From Photobacterium galatheae (GTDB lineage Bacteria > Pseudomonadota > Gammaproteobacteria > Enterobacterales > Vibrionaceae): DNA of 64,000 nt. The stretch lies in the NCBI RefSeq assembly GCF_000695255.1, contig NZ_JMIB01000006.1:62001-126000 (forward strand). The letters are read 5' to 3'. The notes below the pieces were generated by a model that saw only the letters and a list, made by a program, of their open reading frames with translations, ran no database searches and was not told where the DNA came from. The position numbers were made by a program, and so were the translations under genes. Shown here one piece after another: positions 47,743 through 56,856 of this stretch; the stretch's first letter is position 1; the number at the start of each line of letters is the position of its first letter.

Positions 47743-48762
47743 ATGAAGCAATCACCCCTGCCCCCCAAAACATTCCAGGACCGCCTGATCCAATGGCAGC
47801 AGACCCATGGTCGCCACGATTTACCCTGGCAGCAAAATCCAACCCCTTACCGGGTGCTGGTTTCTGAAATCATGCTACAGCAAACCCAAGTTGCGACGGT
47901 TATCCCCTACTTCGAACGCTGGATGAACAGCTTTCCAACCGTTGAAAGGCTCGCCGCAGCTTCTGAAGATGACGTGATGAGTCACTGGCAAGGACTCGGT
48001 TATTACTCCCGGGCACGGAACCTGAGAAAAGCAGCGCAATACATCGTCCATGAATGCGGCGGTCAGTTTCCGGATCAAGTCGATACGCTTCTGAAGATCC
48101 CGGGGGTCGGCCGCTACACTGCCGGCGCAATCGCTTCTTTTGCTTACAACACTTACGGCCCGATTGTAGATGGCAACGTCAAACGTCTTTTCTGCCGTTT
48201 TTTCGGCATTGAAGGCGTCCCGGGCACGACGCAAGTCGACAAGCAGCTCTGGCATCATGCCGAGCAATTCACCCCACAACAGCATAACCGCGCCTTTGCA
48301 CAGGGTTTGCTGGATATGGGGGCAACCGTCTGTAAACCGAAAAATCCGGTCTGTGGCGATTGCGCATTTCAGGACCAGTGTGTTGCTTTCACCACAGACC
48401 GCGTCGCAGAACTGCCGACACCGAAACCTAAAAAAGTGGTCCCGACCCGTCCCGGACAATTCCTGTGGATTGAGTCCGACGGCCAGATTCTGCTGGAAAA
48501 ACGGGAAGATAATGGCATCTGGGGCGCGCTCTGGTGCCTGCCGCAAATCTATCTGGAGCCGGAGCAACTTGGCGATCATGTCCAGCTCAAAGGCACATTC
48601 AAGCATACCTTTACCCACTACAAGCTCAATGCCAGTGTCTGGCGCGTGGATCGTCTGGGCGATCAAACAGAGAATCAGCAATGGTTCCCGCTCAATGCAC
48701 TCAGTGAATTAGGACTCCCCACGCCAATCCGCAAGTTTATTGAAAAGCGGATATCGAATTAA
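47743..48762 (+). CDS. mutY: MutY, A/G-specific adenine DNA glycosylase
   Basis: A 339-residue MutY that removes A opposite 8-oxoG. It has the HhH motif around [18 protein letters not shown], the catalytic Asp in [13 protein letters not shown], and the [4Fe-4S] loop C-x6-C-x2-C-x5-C ([17 protein letters not shown]). The C-terminal NUDIX-like domain contains GALWCLPQ. The ATG at 47743 is preferred; a GTG at 47728 is in frame. Neither start has a strong RBS. Confidence 0.96.
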   Translation: MKQSPLPPKTFQDRLIQWQQTHGRHDLPWQQNPTPYRVLVSEIMLQQTQVATVIPYFERWMNSFPTVERLAAASEDDVMSHWQGLGYYSRARNLRKAAQYIVHECGGQFPDQVDTLLKIPGVGRYTAGAIASFAYNTYGPIVDGNVKRLFCRFFGIEGVPGTTQVDKQLWHHAEQFTPQQHNRAFAQGLLDMGATVCKPKNPVCGDCAFQDQCVAFTTDRVAELPTPKPKKVVPTRPGQFLWIESDGQILLEKREDNGIWGALWCLPQIYLEPEQLGDHVQLKGTFKHTFTHYKLNASVWRVDRLGDQTENQQWFPLNALSELGLPTPIRKFIEKRISN

Positions 48763-48929
48763 CGCTTCAGCGCTTTCCCATTCGGCAACGGATGGGAAAA
48801 AGCATTCGATCACACGGGCACACTTCATTCAACAAACTTGAATCCCGCAGGCAGAAGCAGGAAACTAGTGCCAGACATTTGATTCAGGCTGTCATCTCAG
48901 ACCGCCACCCAATCATGATTGAGGATCCC

Positions 48930-49202
48930 ATGAGCCGTACTGTATTTTGTGCACGACTGAAGAAAGAAGCTGAAGGTCTGGATTTCCAGCTGTATCCGGG
49001 CGAGCTGGGTAAGCGTATTTTCGATAACATTTCCAAAGAAGCCTGGGCTGAGTGGCAAAGCAAGCAGACCATGCTAATCAATGAGAAAAAACTGAACATG
49101 ATGGATCCGGAGCACCGTAAGCTGCTGGAAACAGAAATGGTGAAATTCCTGTTTGATGGTCAGGACGTCATCATCGACGGCTACACCCCGCCAAGCGAGT
49201 AA
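48930..49202 (+). CDS. yggX: YggX, Fe(2+)-trafficking protein
   Basis: A 90-residue YggX protein that protects Fe-S clusters. It begins [20 protein letters not shown] with the conserved Cys at position 7, matching E. coli YggX (91). GAGGA lies 7 bases before the ATG at 48930. It follows mutY as in E. coli. Confidence 0.96.
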   Translation: MSRTVFCARLKKEAEGLDFQLYPGELGKRIFDNISKEAWAEWQSKQTMLINEKKLNMMDPEHRKLLETEMVKFLFDGQDVIIDGYTPPSE

Positions 49203-49281
49203 TGCCTTTGTGCACCAGACGTGTGCATGAACATCACGTTCTCAGGTCGCAGTGGCCAAAAAGCGTACCGTGAGCAGACAG

Positions 49282-49317
49282 AAAATGACATCATTTATCC
49301 AAGTGATGTCATTTTTT
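49282..49317 (+). terminator. Strong terminator-like hairpin ending at the mltC start
   Basis: AAAATGACATCA and TGATGTCATTTT form a perfect 12-base stem with a 10-base loop and a run of six T (49312-49317), only 2 bases before the ATG at 49320. It should end yggX transcription, or attenuate mltC. Confidence 0.8.
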
Positions 49318-49319
49318 AT

Positions 49320-50465
49320 ATGCAGAACATGAAAAAAGCACTCCTCCTGGCCACATTCACGCTGCTGCTCAGTGGCTGCACGCGAGAACTGGTCGAAAAA
49401 GTCTATCCGGTCAATTACGCCCCGACCAACCGCTTTGCCAAAAATCTGGCCCCTTTACCGGGCCAGTTTACAAAAGATACCGCTGCGCTGGATCGCCTGA
49501 TCCAGAGCTTCAGTGGTCAGGTCAAACAGCGCTGGGGGAATGACAATGTCCTCATGGCCAGCAAACGTCATTACGTCAAATACACCGATGGCTACCAGAG
49601 CCGGGCCCATGTCGACTTCGACAAAGGGGTGGTTACCATAGAAACCGTGGCAACCACAAACCCGAAACAGCACCTGATTGATGCCATTGCAACCACCCTG
49701 CTCACGCCGGCCGATCCCGCAGAGGTCGATCTGTACTCAGCCCAGGACTTCGCCCTCAGTGGCAGTCCGTTCCTGCTTGGTCAGATCCTGGATCAGGATG
49801 GCAAATCCATTGAATGGTCCTGGCGGGCCAAGCGTTTTGCTGAATATCTGGTCAACAACAAACTCAAAACCAAAGATGTCCGTTTCCAGAAGGCTTACTA
49901 CGTGGATATCCCCATGGTGGCCGATCATGTCAGCAAGCGAAGCTATAAATATGCTGATATCGTTCGTGAAGCCTCCCGCCGTTACGGCATCAAAGAAGAC
50001 CTGATCTACGCCATCATCAAAACAGAAAGCAGTTTCAACCCCTATGCGGTCAGTCCGGCCAATGCCTATGGACTGATGCAGGTGGTGCCGAAAACTGCGG
50101 GTGCGGATGTGTTTAAGCTGGTCAAAAAACGTTCCGGGCAGCCTTCACCACAGTATCTTTTTGATCCGGCTAAAAACATTGATACCGGCACCGCTTACTT
50201 CTACCTGCTGCAAAACCGTTACCTGAAAGAGATACGGAATCCGCTTTCGCTGCACTACAGTATGATCTCCGCCTACAACGGCGGTACTGGCGGTGTGTTG
50301 AGTACCTTCGACAGGAACCGCAAGCGCGCCATGCAGGATTTGAATCAGCTGAAGCCAAATCAGGTCTACTGGGCACTGACCAACAAGCATCCGAAAGGCG
50401 AAGCAAGACGATATCTGGAGAAAGTCACGCGCTACCAAAAAGATTTTAACAATGGGAAAATCTGA
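49320..50465 (+). CDS. mltC: MltC, membrane-bound lytic murein transglycosylase C
   Basis: A roughly 381-residue outer-membrane lipoprotein that cleaves peptidoglycan. The lipobox LLLSGC is near residue 20 and an N-terminal domain of about 170 residues follows. The Slt-type catalytic domain starts with IYAIIKTESSFNPYAVSPANAYG...LMQVVP (catalytic Glu in TESSFNP), and STFDRNRKR follows. ATG codons at 49320 and 49329 are both possible; no clear RBS is present because a terminator-like hairpin occupies the sequence just upstream. Length compares with E. coli MltC (359). Confidence 0.94.
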   Translation: MQNMKKALLLATFTLLLSGCTRELVEKVYPVNYAPTNRFAKNLAPLPGQFTKDTAALDRLIQSFSGQVKQRWGNDNVLMASKRHYVKYTDGYQSRAHVDFDKGVVTIETVATTNPKQHLIDAIATTLLTPADPAEVDLYSAQDFALSGSPFLLGQILDQDGKSIEWSWRAKRFAEYLVNNKLKTKDVRFQKAYYVDIPMVADHVSKRSYKYADIVREASRRYGIKEDLIYAIIKTESSFNPYAVSPANAYGLMQVVPKTAGADVFKLVKKRSGQPSPQYLFDPAKNIDTGTAYFYLLQNRYLKEIRNPLSLHYSMISAYNGGTGGVLSTFDRNRKRAMQDLNQLKPNQVYWALTNKHPKGEARRYLEKVTRYQKDFNNGKI

Positions 50466-50577
50466 GACAAAGTCATGGCTTTACTGCCGGAAAGACTGAA
50501 AATTGCTGCTCGCCGCCCCATAACGGGCAAAAAGCGAGCAAGCAATTCGAAATCGCACTTTTTTCTGGAAAAAGGTA

Positions 50578-50606
50578 TTGACGATAAGGGCCAAAACCCG
50601 TTTAAT
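50578..50606 (+). promoter_or_regulatory. tRNA operon promoter with stringent-type discriminator
   Basis: TTGACG, a 17-base spacer and TTTAAT, followed by GCGCTCCG. A GC-rich discriminator like this is typical of ppGpp-repressed stable RNA promoters. A matching promoter lies at 63864-63892. Confidence 0.8.
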
Positions 50607-50617
50607 AGCGCTCCGTT

Positions 50618-50693
50618 GCCTCGATAGCTCAGTCGGTAGAGCAGAGGATTGAAAATCCTCGTGTCGGTGGTTCGATTCCGCCTCGAGGCACCA
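50618..50693 (+). tRNA. tRNA-Phe (GAA), copy 1
   Basis: A 76-base cloverleaf with acceptor GCCTCGA/TCGAGGC, anticodon GAA in the loop TTGAAAA, T-arm GGTGGTTCGATTCCGCC, and encoded CCA. Confidence 0.97.
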
Positions 50694-50738
50694 TGATTTG
50701 ATTTATGGTGTTCTGGTAACGTCATAAGAAAGAACAAT

Positions 50739-50814
50739 TCCCCCTTAGTTCAGTCGGTAGAACGGCGGACTGTTAATCCGTATGTCGCTGGTTCAAGTCC
50801 AGCAGGGGGAGCCA
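50739..50814 (+). tRNA. tRNA-Asn (GTT), copy 1
   Basis: A 76-base cloverleaf with acceptor TCCCCCT/AGGGGGA, anticodon GTT, and encoded CCA. Confidence 0.97.
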
Positions 50815-50823
50815 AATTCGTGT

Positions 50824-50899
<76 letters not shown>

Positions 50900-50932
50900 T
50901 TTATACAGCGTAAAGCACAATTGCTTTACCCT

Positions 50933-51008
50933 GCCTCGATAGCTCAGTCGGTAGAGCAGAGGATTGAAAATCCTCGTGTCGGTGGTTCGATTCCGCCTCG
51001 AGGCACCA
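50933..51008 (+). tRNA. tRNA-Phe (GAA), copy 2
   Basis: Sequence identical to copy 1 over the full 76 bases by eye, with a different flank. Confidence 0.97.
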
Positions 51009-51051
51009 TATTTGATTGTGGTGTCACAATGACAGCACGATAAAGAACAAT

Positions 51052-51127
51052 TCCCCCTTAGTTCAGTCGGTAGAACGGCGGACTGTTAATCCGTATGTCG
51101 CTGGTTCAAGTCCAGCAGGGGGAGCCA
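51052..51127 (+). tRNA. tRNA-Asn (GTT), copy 2
   Basis: Identical to copy 1 by eye over 76 bases including CCA. The preceding AAAGAACAAT matches the flank of copy 1. Confidence 0.97.
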
Positions 51128-51187
51128 ATTTCATACATTGCCATAATGCGGTGTATATCCTCCAAACTGGTGAGCACGTTGTGCTCA

Positions 51188-51233
51188 ATGTCGCTGGCCT
51201 AGCCGGCCGCGTTAAGTCCAGCAGGGGGAGCCA
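51188..51233 (+). pseudogene. Broken tRNA-Asn 3' fragment with a 14-base insert
   Basis: ATGTCGCTGG (51188-51197) and TTAAGTCCAGCAGGGGGAGC...CA (to 51233) match the 3' part of tRNA-Asn, but 14 extra bases (51198-51211, CCTAGCCGGCCGCG) interrupt the T-arm and the upstream half of the tRNA is missing. It lies between Asn copy 2 and Phe copy 3. Confidence 0.85.
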
Positions 51234-51265
51234 AACAGCAAAGCGAAGATTTTAATCTTTGCTCT

Positions 51266-51341
51266 GCCTCGATAGCTCAGTCGGTAGAGCAGAGGATTGA
51301 AAATCCTCGTGTCGGTGGTTCGATTCCGCCTCGAGGCACCA
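51266..51341 (+). tRNA. tRNA-Phe (GAA), copy 3
   Basis: A 76-base cloverleaf identical to the other Phe copies by eye, with CCA encoded. Confidence 0.97.
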
Positions 51342-51347
51342 TACAAT

Positions 51348-51423
51348 TCCCCCTTAGTTCAGTCGGTAGAACGGCGGACTGTTAATCCGTATGTCGCTGG
51401 TTCAAGTCCAGCAGGGGGAGCCA
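51348..51423 (+). tRNA. tRNA-Asn (GTT), copy 3
   Basis: Identical to the other Asn copies by eye. It is 6 bases after Phe copy 3 and just before the operon terminator. Confidence 0.97.
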
Positions 51424-51432
51424 CTTTAGAAG

Positions 51433-51457
51433 CCCTGGTCGAAAGACCGGGGTTTTT
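51433..51457 (+). terminator. Terminator of the tRNA cluster
   Basis: CCCTGGTC-GAAA-GACCGGGG (one G-U pair) followed by five T residues, 9 bases after the last tRNA-Asn. Confidence 0.9.
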
Positions 51458-51691
51458 CTTTATCTGTACCTGATGCAACACAATCCACTTCAAAGGTTTG
51501 ATCTGCCCTGTTCTTTTTTACGCTGCTTAAAAAACATGCGATTCATCTCAAGTATTTAATACGCAGTGAAAAAAAACAGGGAAGGTTTTGAGTCACCTCC
51601 TTTCTTAACATTCCTCCGATTGCCAGTCGCCTGCAACTCGTCCAAACCATTGAATGCAATCATGCGCATTTGAAATCATTAAGGAGAGAAA

Positions 51692-52858
51692 ATGTTGCTG
51701 CAAAATGCCTCTTGGAGGAAAGGACTCTTGTTCTTAGGGATTGGCTCAGTACTGAGTTCCTTGTCGACAACCGCTCTGGCACACGGCTATATGGAATATC
51801 CACCGGCAAGACAACAAATTTGTGATCTGGATGGCGGCTATTGGGATTCGACGGATGGCTCAACCATTCCCAATGCTGCATGTCGGGCAGCCTTTGTTCA
51901 GTCTGGCTGGTACCCTTTTGTTCAGAAACCAGAATTTGCCAGATTAGTGTCGGACTATCACAACCAGGCTGCTGTCGAGCGGGCCATCCCTGATGGTTCG
52001 CTGTGTTCAGCCGCAGACAGTAAAAAATCAGGCATGGATATCTCCTCGCCTTACTGGCAGAAAACAACCATTGATCTGACGAACAACGGTCAGTTAGCGC
52101 TTTTATATCGGGCTGAAACACCGCACAACCCAAGTTTCTGGAAGTTCTATCTGACCAAGCCCGGATTTGACAGTGCGACCCAGTCGCTCGCCTGGGGGGA
52201 TCTGGAGCTGGTTGGCGAAGTAGGTAACATTCCCACCACCACCATCAACGGGCAAAAGTATTATCAGATGACGATTACCCTACCGACCGAGAGAACCGGT
52301 GATGCCATCCTGTATGCCCGCTGGCAGCGCAATGACCCAGCCGGTGAAGGTTTCTACAACTGTATCGACATTCGTTTTGCAGGCTCGGATAACGGCCAGC
52401 CCGGCGGCTGGTCCAGTGCGGGAGCTTTCGTCAAAGCAACGGATATCGCCCAGCCTGACGAAACCGTCTGGTTCCGTATTTTTGACCAGAATGGTGTCGA
52501 AACGGTTTCTGAACAAATTGCCATCACGGCTGCAAACCAAGCGCAGTCGGTCTGGGCCTCCAGTCTGGCTGACACCGTCAATCTGACCTATTCGCAGCAG
52601 GTTCAGATCGGTAAACAAGCCGCAGACGGCAGTATCGTATTCGATGCTCAGGATCTGTTTGGCAATCAGGTCTTCCTGAAGAACAAAGATTATAGCTATC
52701 AGTTAGACATCAAACTTTTACCCGCGGCACCAGACTGGGACCCAAATCAAGTCTATGTCGCCGGTGATCAAGTGCTCTATCAAGGTAAGCTGTACACTGC
52801 AAAATGGTGGACCAAAGGCGAGCAGCCCGGACAATCCGCTGTGTGGCAGCTCAATTAA
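51692..52858 (+). CDS. Chitin-type lytic polysaccharide monooxygenase (AA10) with a CBM
   Basis: A 388-residue secreted copper enzyme. The signal peptide ends ALA at residue 30, leaving His31 as the N-terminal copper ligand (HGYMEYPPAR). His145 in ETPHNPSFWKF completes the histidine brace. The AA10 domain ends at FYNCIDIRF (about 230), followed by a GbpA-like linker domain (about 235-335). The C-terminus (WDPNQVYVAGDQVLYQGKLY) matches a carbohydrate-binding module of the chitin-binding type. It oxidatively cuts crystalline chitin; cellulose cannot be excluded. AAGGAGAGAA is a strong RBS. It is followed by a hairpin, then by a chemoreceptor gene. Confidence 0.93.
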   Translation: MLLQNASWRKGLLFLGIGSVLSSLSTTALAHGYMEYPPARQQICDLDGGYWDSTDGSTIPNAACRAAFVQSGWYPFVQKPEFARLVSDYHNQAAVERAIPDGSLCSAADSKKSGMDISSPYWQKTTIDLTNNGQLALLYRAETPHNPSFWKFYLTKPGFDSATQSLAWGDLELVGEVGNIPTTTINGQKYYQMTITLPTERTGDAILYARWQRNDPAGEGFYNCIDIRFAGSDNGQPGGWSSAGAFVKATDIAQPDETVWFRIFDQNGVETVSEQIAITAANQAQSVWASSLADTVNLTYSQQVQIGKQAADGSIVFDAQDLFGNQVFLKNKDYSYQLDIKLLPAAPDWDPNQVYVAGDQVLYQGKLYTAKWWTKGEQPGQSAVWQLN

Positions 52859-52868
52859 CCGCAAGTTT

Positions 52869-52894
52869 CAGGTGGGTCGAAAGTGACCCACCTG
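52869..52894 (+). terminator. Hairpin after the LPMO gene
   Basis: CAGGTGGGTC and GACCCACCTG pair perfectly over 10 bases around GAAAGT. There is no T run, so termination may be weak. Confidence 0.55.
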
Positions 52895-53117
52895 TACCGC
52901 TCAATACGCAACAGGCAGCATGATATTCCGCATTTTATCCACTCACATTTCTTTTCATTGGTAAACAGGCAGATTCAATCCTCTTAACCGGGATCATATT
53001 TTGTTAAATTTCCACTCTGAACGTTTATTAACCTAGTCTAGTATTTTCGTGTCGAAAATTAACTCCCCCTGCAAGTACACGCGGGGGGTCTCTTCAGCAT
53101 TACCAAGAGAGCAGGGA

Positions 53118-54743
53118 ATGAAACTCAGGACACAAACCTATTTGTTATCCGCTGTTATCCTGACGGCCATGCTGGCCATCATGATCACAGGTCTGATGAC
53201 ACTGCGTATGGCCAGCAACCAGGATAATGAATCCAGGGTCACACAGCTGTTTAACAGCACCTACAACACAATTATCGAACTGGAAAAGATGGCGCAGGAA
53301 GGCATTCTGGCTGAGCCTCAGGCAAAAGCGCTGGCCACCCGTTTATTGCGAAACAATGTCTATAAAGACAACGAATATGTTTATGTCGCCGATGCCCAGT
53401 TGACCTTTATCGCAGCACCCTTGGATCCCCAGCTACACGGAACCAGCTTTCACGACTTCAAGGATGGCCACGGCAACAGTGTCGGCAATATCCTGAAACA
53501 GGCAGTGGCTGCCAGTGGGGATAAGCTGGCGCAATATACCTGGACCCAGAAGCAGGCAGACGGCAGTGTGGAGGAAAAACTCTCGATTGCGCGGCGAACG
53601 CCACTCTGGGGATGGTATGTTGGCACCGGCATTGGATTCAACGAGGTAAACCAGCGTTTCTGGTCCACTGCTGGCTGGCAGTTGATCCTGTGTCTTTTCA
53701 TTACGGCGGCCATTCTGACCGTGCTACTCATCGCCAGCAGACGTATTGTCAATTTGCTGGGGGGTGAGCCGGATGAGGTCCAGTCTGCCGTGCAAGCAGT
53801 CGCGGACGGCAAGATCACCACCCACTTTGAAACCCGGGCGACGCCCGGCAGTATTTACTATGCCGTCCAGACCATGAGCCTGTCGCTGGCAGAGCTGGTG
53901 AATCACCTCAAACAGTCCATGATAGATCTGCGTCAGGAGATTGACCACGTATCCTCCCGCTCGGGAATCATTGCGAATCTGACTGACGATCAACAACAGT
54001 CTACCGCCATGATTGCCACCGCGATGACAGAAATGGCCTCATCAGCCAACAACGTCGCGGAGTCTGCCAGCGATACAGCCAGTAATACCGAGCGAGCCGA
54101 TCAGCAAAGCCAGGTCACGCAAACACTAATTCTGTCGACCGTCGATAACATTCAGGGACTGGCCGATCAACTGGTCACAGCCAGTCAGGCCGTCTCCCAC
54201 CTGGATACTGAAGTCAACAGCATTGCCAGAGTGCTGGATGTGATCGGTGATATTGCCGAACAAACCAACTTACTGGCCCTCAATGCAGCCATTGAAGCGG
54301 CTCGTGCCGGCGAGCAGGGCCGAGGCTTCGCTGTCGTGGCCGATGAAGTCCGGAATCTGGCTGGCAGAACGCAAAACAGCACCAAAGAGATCCAGCAGAT
54401 GATCAGCCGTCTGCAGAGCGGCTCCCGCAACGCGATTCAAACGATGGAAACCTGTGCTGAAACCAGCCAGACCACAGTTCAGCAATCGCAAGAGGCTTCG
54501 CAAGCGTTACAACAGATTGTGTCAGCACTGGAGAGTATCACCGAAATGAGCCACCAGATCGCCGCAGCAGCGGCGGAACAGACACAGGTCAGCGACGATA
54601 TCTCAAACCGGATCAACACCATTGAAGAAAGTGGCCGTCAGTTGTCAGAAGTCGTGGGACAGAGCCACAACAGCACCCGATCTTTGCAGGGTCTGTATCA
54701 CGAGCTGGAGACCTGGACCGGAAAATTCAGTCTGAAATCCTGA
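53118..54743 (+). CDS. Methyl-accepting chemotaxis protein with a single Cache domain
   Basis: A 541-residue chemoreceptor with one N-terminal membrane helix (about 10-30) and a periplasmic single-Cache-type domain ([20 protein letters not shown], later [14 protein letters not shown]). A second helix (about 195-215), a HAMP-like region and the MCP signalling domain with tip [20 protein letters not shown] follow. The ATG at 53118 is preceded by AGGGA; the frame is open 23 codons upstream. Ligand unknown; being next to the LPMO suggests a polysaccharide breakdown product or organic acid. Confidence 0.9.
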   Translation: MKLRTQTYLLSAVILTAMLAIMITGLMTLRMASNQDNESRVTQLFNSTYNTIIELEKMAQEGILAEPQAKALATRLLRNNVYKDNEYVYVADAQLTFIAAPLDPQLHGTSFHDFKDGHGNSVGNILKQAVAASGDKLAQYTWTQKQADGSVEEKLSIARRTPLWGWYVGTGIGFNEVNQRFWSTAGWQLILCLFITAAILTVLLIASRRIVNLLGGEPDEVQSAVQAVADGKITTHFETRATPGSIYYAVQTMSLSLAELVNHLKQSMIDLRQEIDHVSSRSGIIANLTDDQQQSTAMIATAMTEMASSANNVAESASDTASNTERADQQSQVTQTLILSTVDNIQGLADQLVTASQAVSHLDTEVNSIARVLDVIGDIAEQTNLLALNAAIEAARAGEQGRGFAVVADEVRNLAGRTQNSTKEIQQMISRLQSGSRNAIQTMETCAETSQTTVQQSQEASQALQQIVSALESITEMSHQIAAAAAEQTQVSDDISNRINTIEESGRQLSEVVGQSHNSTRSLQGLYHELETWTGKFSLKS

Positions 54744-54766
54744 GCCTGATTCCTGCCCTGAATACA

Positions 54767-54794
54767 ACAAACCCCACGCTTTTGTGGGGTTTGT
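54767..54794. terminator. Bidirectional terminator after the chemoreceptor gene
   Basis: ACAAACCCCAC and GTGGGGTTTGT pair perfectly around GCTTTT, between convergent genes. Confidence 0.8.
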
Positions 54795-54817
54795 CTTAGT
54801 AAGATGCCGGACGATGA

Positions 54818-55384
54818 TTACCTCGCGTTATCACTCACCAGCAGCACACCAAAATCAGCATCCTGAGCGCCATAATGGATGATCATGCCATCATTGAGAC
54901 CGAGTACCAGAATGTTCTGACTCTGTGCGTGAGGCGTCGATGACCAGACATTACTCGTCGTTGCGTACTTATCGTCTTCCGTTTTGATAAAACCGGGAAA
55001 AGCCTTCAGGTTCACTGCCGGAGAAATACAGGCCACTTCCCGAAGACTCACCAGTTCTTTGATATTCGGCATCCGCCAGCCCGTCACGCCATCAACAACC
55101 GCGTTTTTCTCATTGAGGTTGATCTGAAACAGCGCCTTCTTCCAACTGTACCCTTCCGGTGTTCCGTCACAGGTCTGCTGCTGTGAATTCCACTGTGTCC
55201 CTAACAGGCAACGACGCCAGACCAGATTGGTCTGCAAATCTGTGACCGTACCATTGCCATTGTCCTGAAAACGGATATCCGGCGCACTTGCCTCCAGATC
55301 CAAGCCACACGACTGCATTGCAGCCATCGCATTGGCTGAGCAAACCAACGCACAGAAAATGGTGCCAATTATCTTTTTCAACAT
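54818..55384 (-). CDS. DUF1566 (Lcl C-terminal) exported protein
   Basis: A 188-residue protein with a signal peptide ending AMAA (start MLKKIIGTIF at 55384). One DUF1566 domain follows: RFQDNGNGTVTDLQTNLVW, GWRMPNIKELVSL and NVWSSTP. Two Cys pairs are likely disulfides. Function of this domain is unknown. Last of four tightly packed minus-strand genes, 11 bases after the DUF1566 lipoprotein. Confidence 0.85.
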   Translation of the reverse strand: MLKKIIGTIFCALVCSANAMAAMQSCGLDLEASAPDIRFQDNGNGTVTDLQTNLVWRRCLLGTQWNSQQQTCDGTPEGYSWKKALFQINLNEKNAVVDGVTGWRMPNIKELVSLREVACISPAVNLKAFPGFIKTEDDKYATTSNVWSSTPHAQSQNILVLGLNDGMIIHYGAQDADFGVLLVSDNAR

Positions 55385-55395
55385 GGTGTTATTCC

Positions 55396-56835
55396 TTATT
55401 TCGCAACCATTCGAACAGCCATCACATTCGGGGAAAGGCATTCTTCGCCCGCAACACAAGGCGCATAGTAAGCGGTGAGTTCACCCAGCCCCGTACCGCC
55501 TCCGGCTTGTGTCATCTGTGTCAGATGGCTAATCGCCCGGCCCTCGGTATAATTCGGATCAGTCCGCAGGAACGTCGAAGACCAGTAATAGCCATAAGGC
55601 AGGTCATCACTGCCGATCCACAGATCATTGAAGAATTTCACCGTCAGGCCATAAACATTGCCTTTCGCATCGGTCGCTGTTTCACTGAAATCGAGCAGAT
55701 CATACTGTTCGTGCATAGTCGGCAGCCGCCAGTTGGTTTTGCCGCAGTAAGCCAATTCATTCAGTTTCTGGCTGTATTCCTGTGTGGTGCAGGCTGCCAG
55801 ATGATCTGAGCGACATGAAGCCAGCGCAATTTCATCGGCATGCGGCTTGATGGTGTCCGTTTCCAGTGCAAACAGGCGGTGTTTGTCACGGAATGCGCTT
55901 GGGTCATCCAGTTTGATTTCCCAAATCAGACCGGTACGCTCATCTTTCACACACTGCCAGGTCTTGCTGTTTTCAGGCAACGCCTGACCTTTGGCATCGA
56001 GCTTCGTCAACTGAAAACCGCCATCAGTCACGTCCAGTCCGAAACTGGCATCCTGATCCGGTGCACCGGGATCCGGCTGATTTGATAAAGCCCCCGTCGA
56101 CAGGTTCAGGTGCTGAACCATACCGGTATCATTGAGCTGTCTGACCGCCATCTGACCCAGTGAAAGGATTTTCTGCAGTTTTTCTTCAGCCAGTGAGTCC
56201 GCCAGCAGATCAGCGCCATACACGTTCAGACCTTTGGCAACACCAGCCACCACAACGCCATAATCCGTGCTGCGGGCGCTCAGTTGGCTGAAATGGCTCA
56301 GCAGTTTGCTATCCAGCGCGGCCAACGCGGCATCATCACTATTGACCAGCAGATTAGACGGTGGCGTGATCCCCAGTGCTTCCAGATTTTGGGTCACCGA
56401 GACAACCGCCGTATTCAGGCTGGCACCGGACATCATTTCACCCACCACCAGCGTCGTGACACCATTGACGAGGGTGAACGCATTTTCACGTGCTGCCGGC
56501 GCAGCCAGATTCAGCGCAGCCGGTGCTGTTGAGCGGGCTGCAACCACAGGCGCAGCCTGTACCAGCAAAGGCGATGTTTTCACCCGAATGTCTGTACTGG
56601 TCAGGGTAAAGTTATATTGCGTAGCTTTGACCGACGGTTCATCGGCACTACACGTCCAGTCGCGATTGATATCGGCACACACCGTCATGGGGACATCAAC
56701 TGTTGCCGACGAAACACGGCCGCTGATCTCATAGACTGGCTGACTCTGATCACTTGAGTTGCTGTCCGAGCCATTACATCCGCTCAGAACCACGGTCAGC
56801 GCAACTGGCAAGACCGCAAGTTGGATTGATTTCAT
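55396..56835 (-). CDS. DUF1566-containing lipoprotein
   Basis: A 479-residue predicted lipoprotein with lipobox VVLSGC (Cys20) and a Ser-rich linker. The N-terminal part has the pattern CADINRDWTCSADEPS, typical of surface repeat proteins. The C-terminal half holds a DUF1566 domain with DERTGLIWEIK, NWRLPTMHEQYDLLDF and YYWSSTF. Two DUF1566 proteins in tandem suggest a shared surface role. It starts 21 bases after the metalloprotease gene. Confidence 0.85.
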   Translation of the reverse strand: MKSIQLAVLPVALTVVLSGCNGSDSNSSDQSQPVYEISGRVSSATVDVPMTVCADINRDWTCSADEPSVKATQYNFTLTSTDIRVKTSPLLVQAAPVVAARSTAPAALNLAAPAARENAFTLVNGVTTLVVGEMMSGASLNTAVVSVTQNLEALGITPPSNLLVNSDDAALAALDSKLLSHFSQLSARSTDYGVVVAGVAKGLNVYGADLLADSLAEEKLQKILSLGQMAVRQLNDTGMVQHLNLSTGALSNQPDPGAPDQDASFGLDVTDGGFQLTKLDAKGQALPENSKTWQCVKDERTGLIWEIKLDDPSAFRDKHRLFALETDTIKPHADEIALASCRSDHLAACTTQEYSQKLNELAYCGKTNWRLPTMHEQYDLLDFSETATDAKGNVYGLTVKFFNDLWIGSDDLPYGYYWSSTFLRTDPNYTEGRAISHLTQMTQAGGGTGLGELTAYYAPCVAGEECLSPNVMAVRMVAK

Positions 56836-56856
56836 CTGATTCTCACTTCTTTCGAA

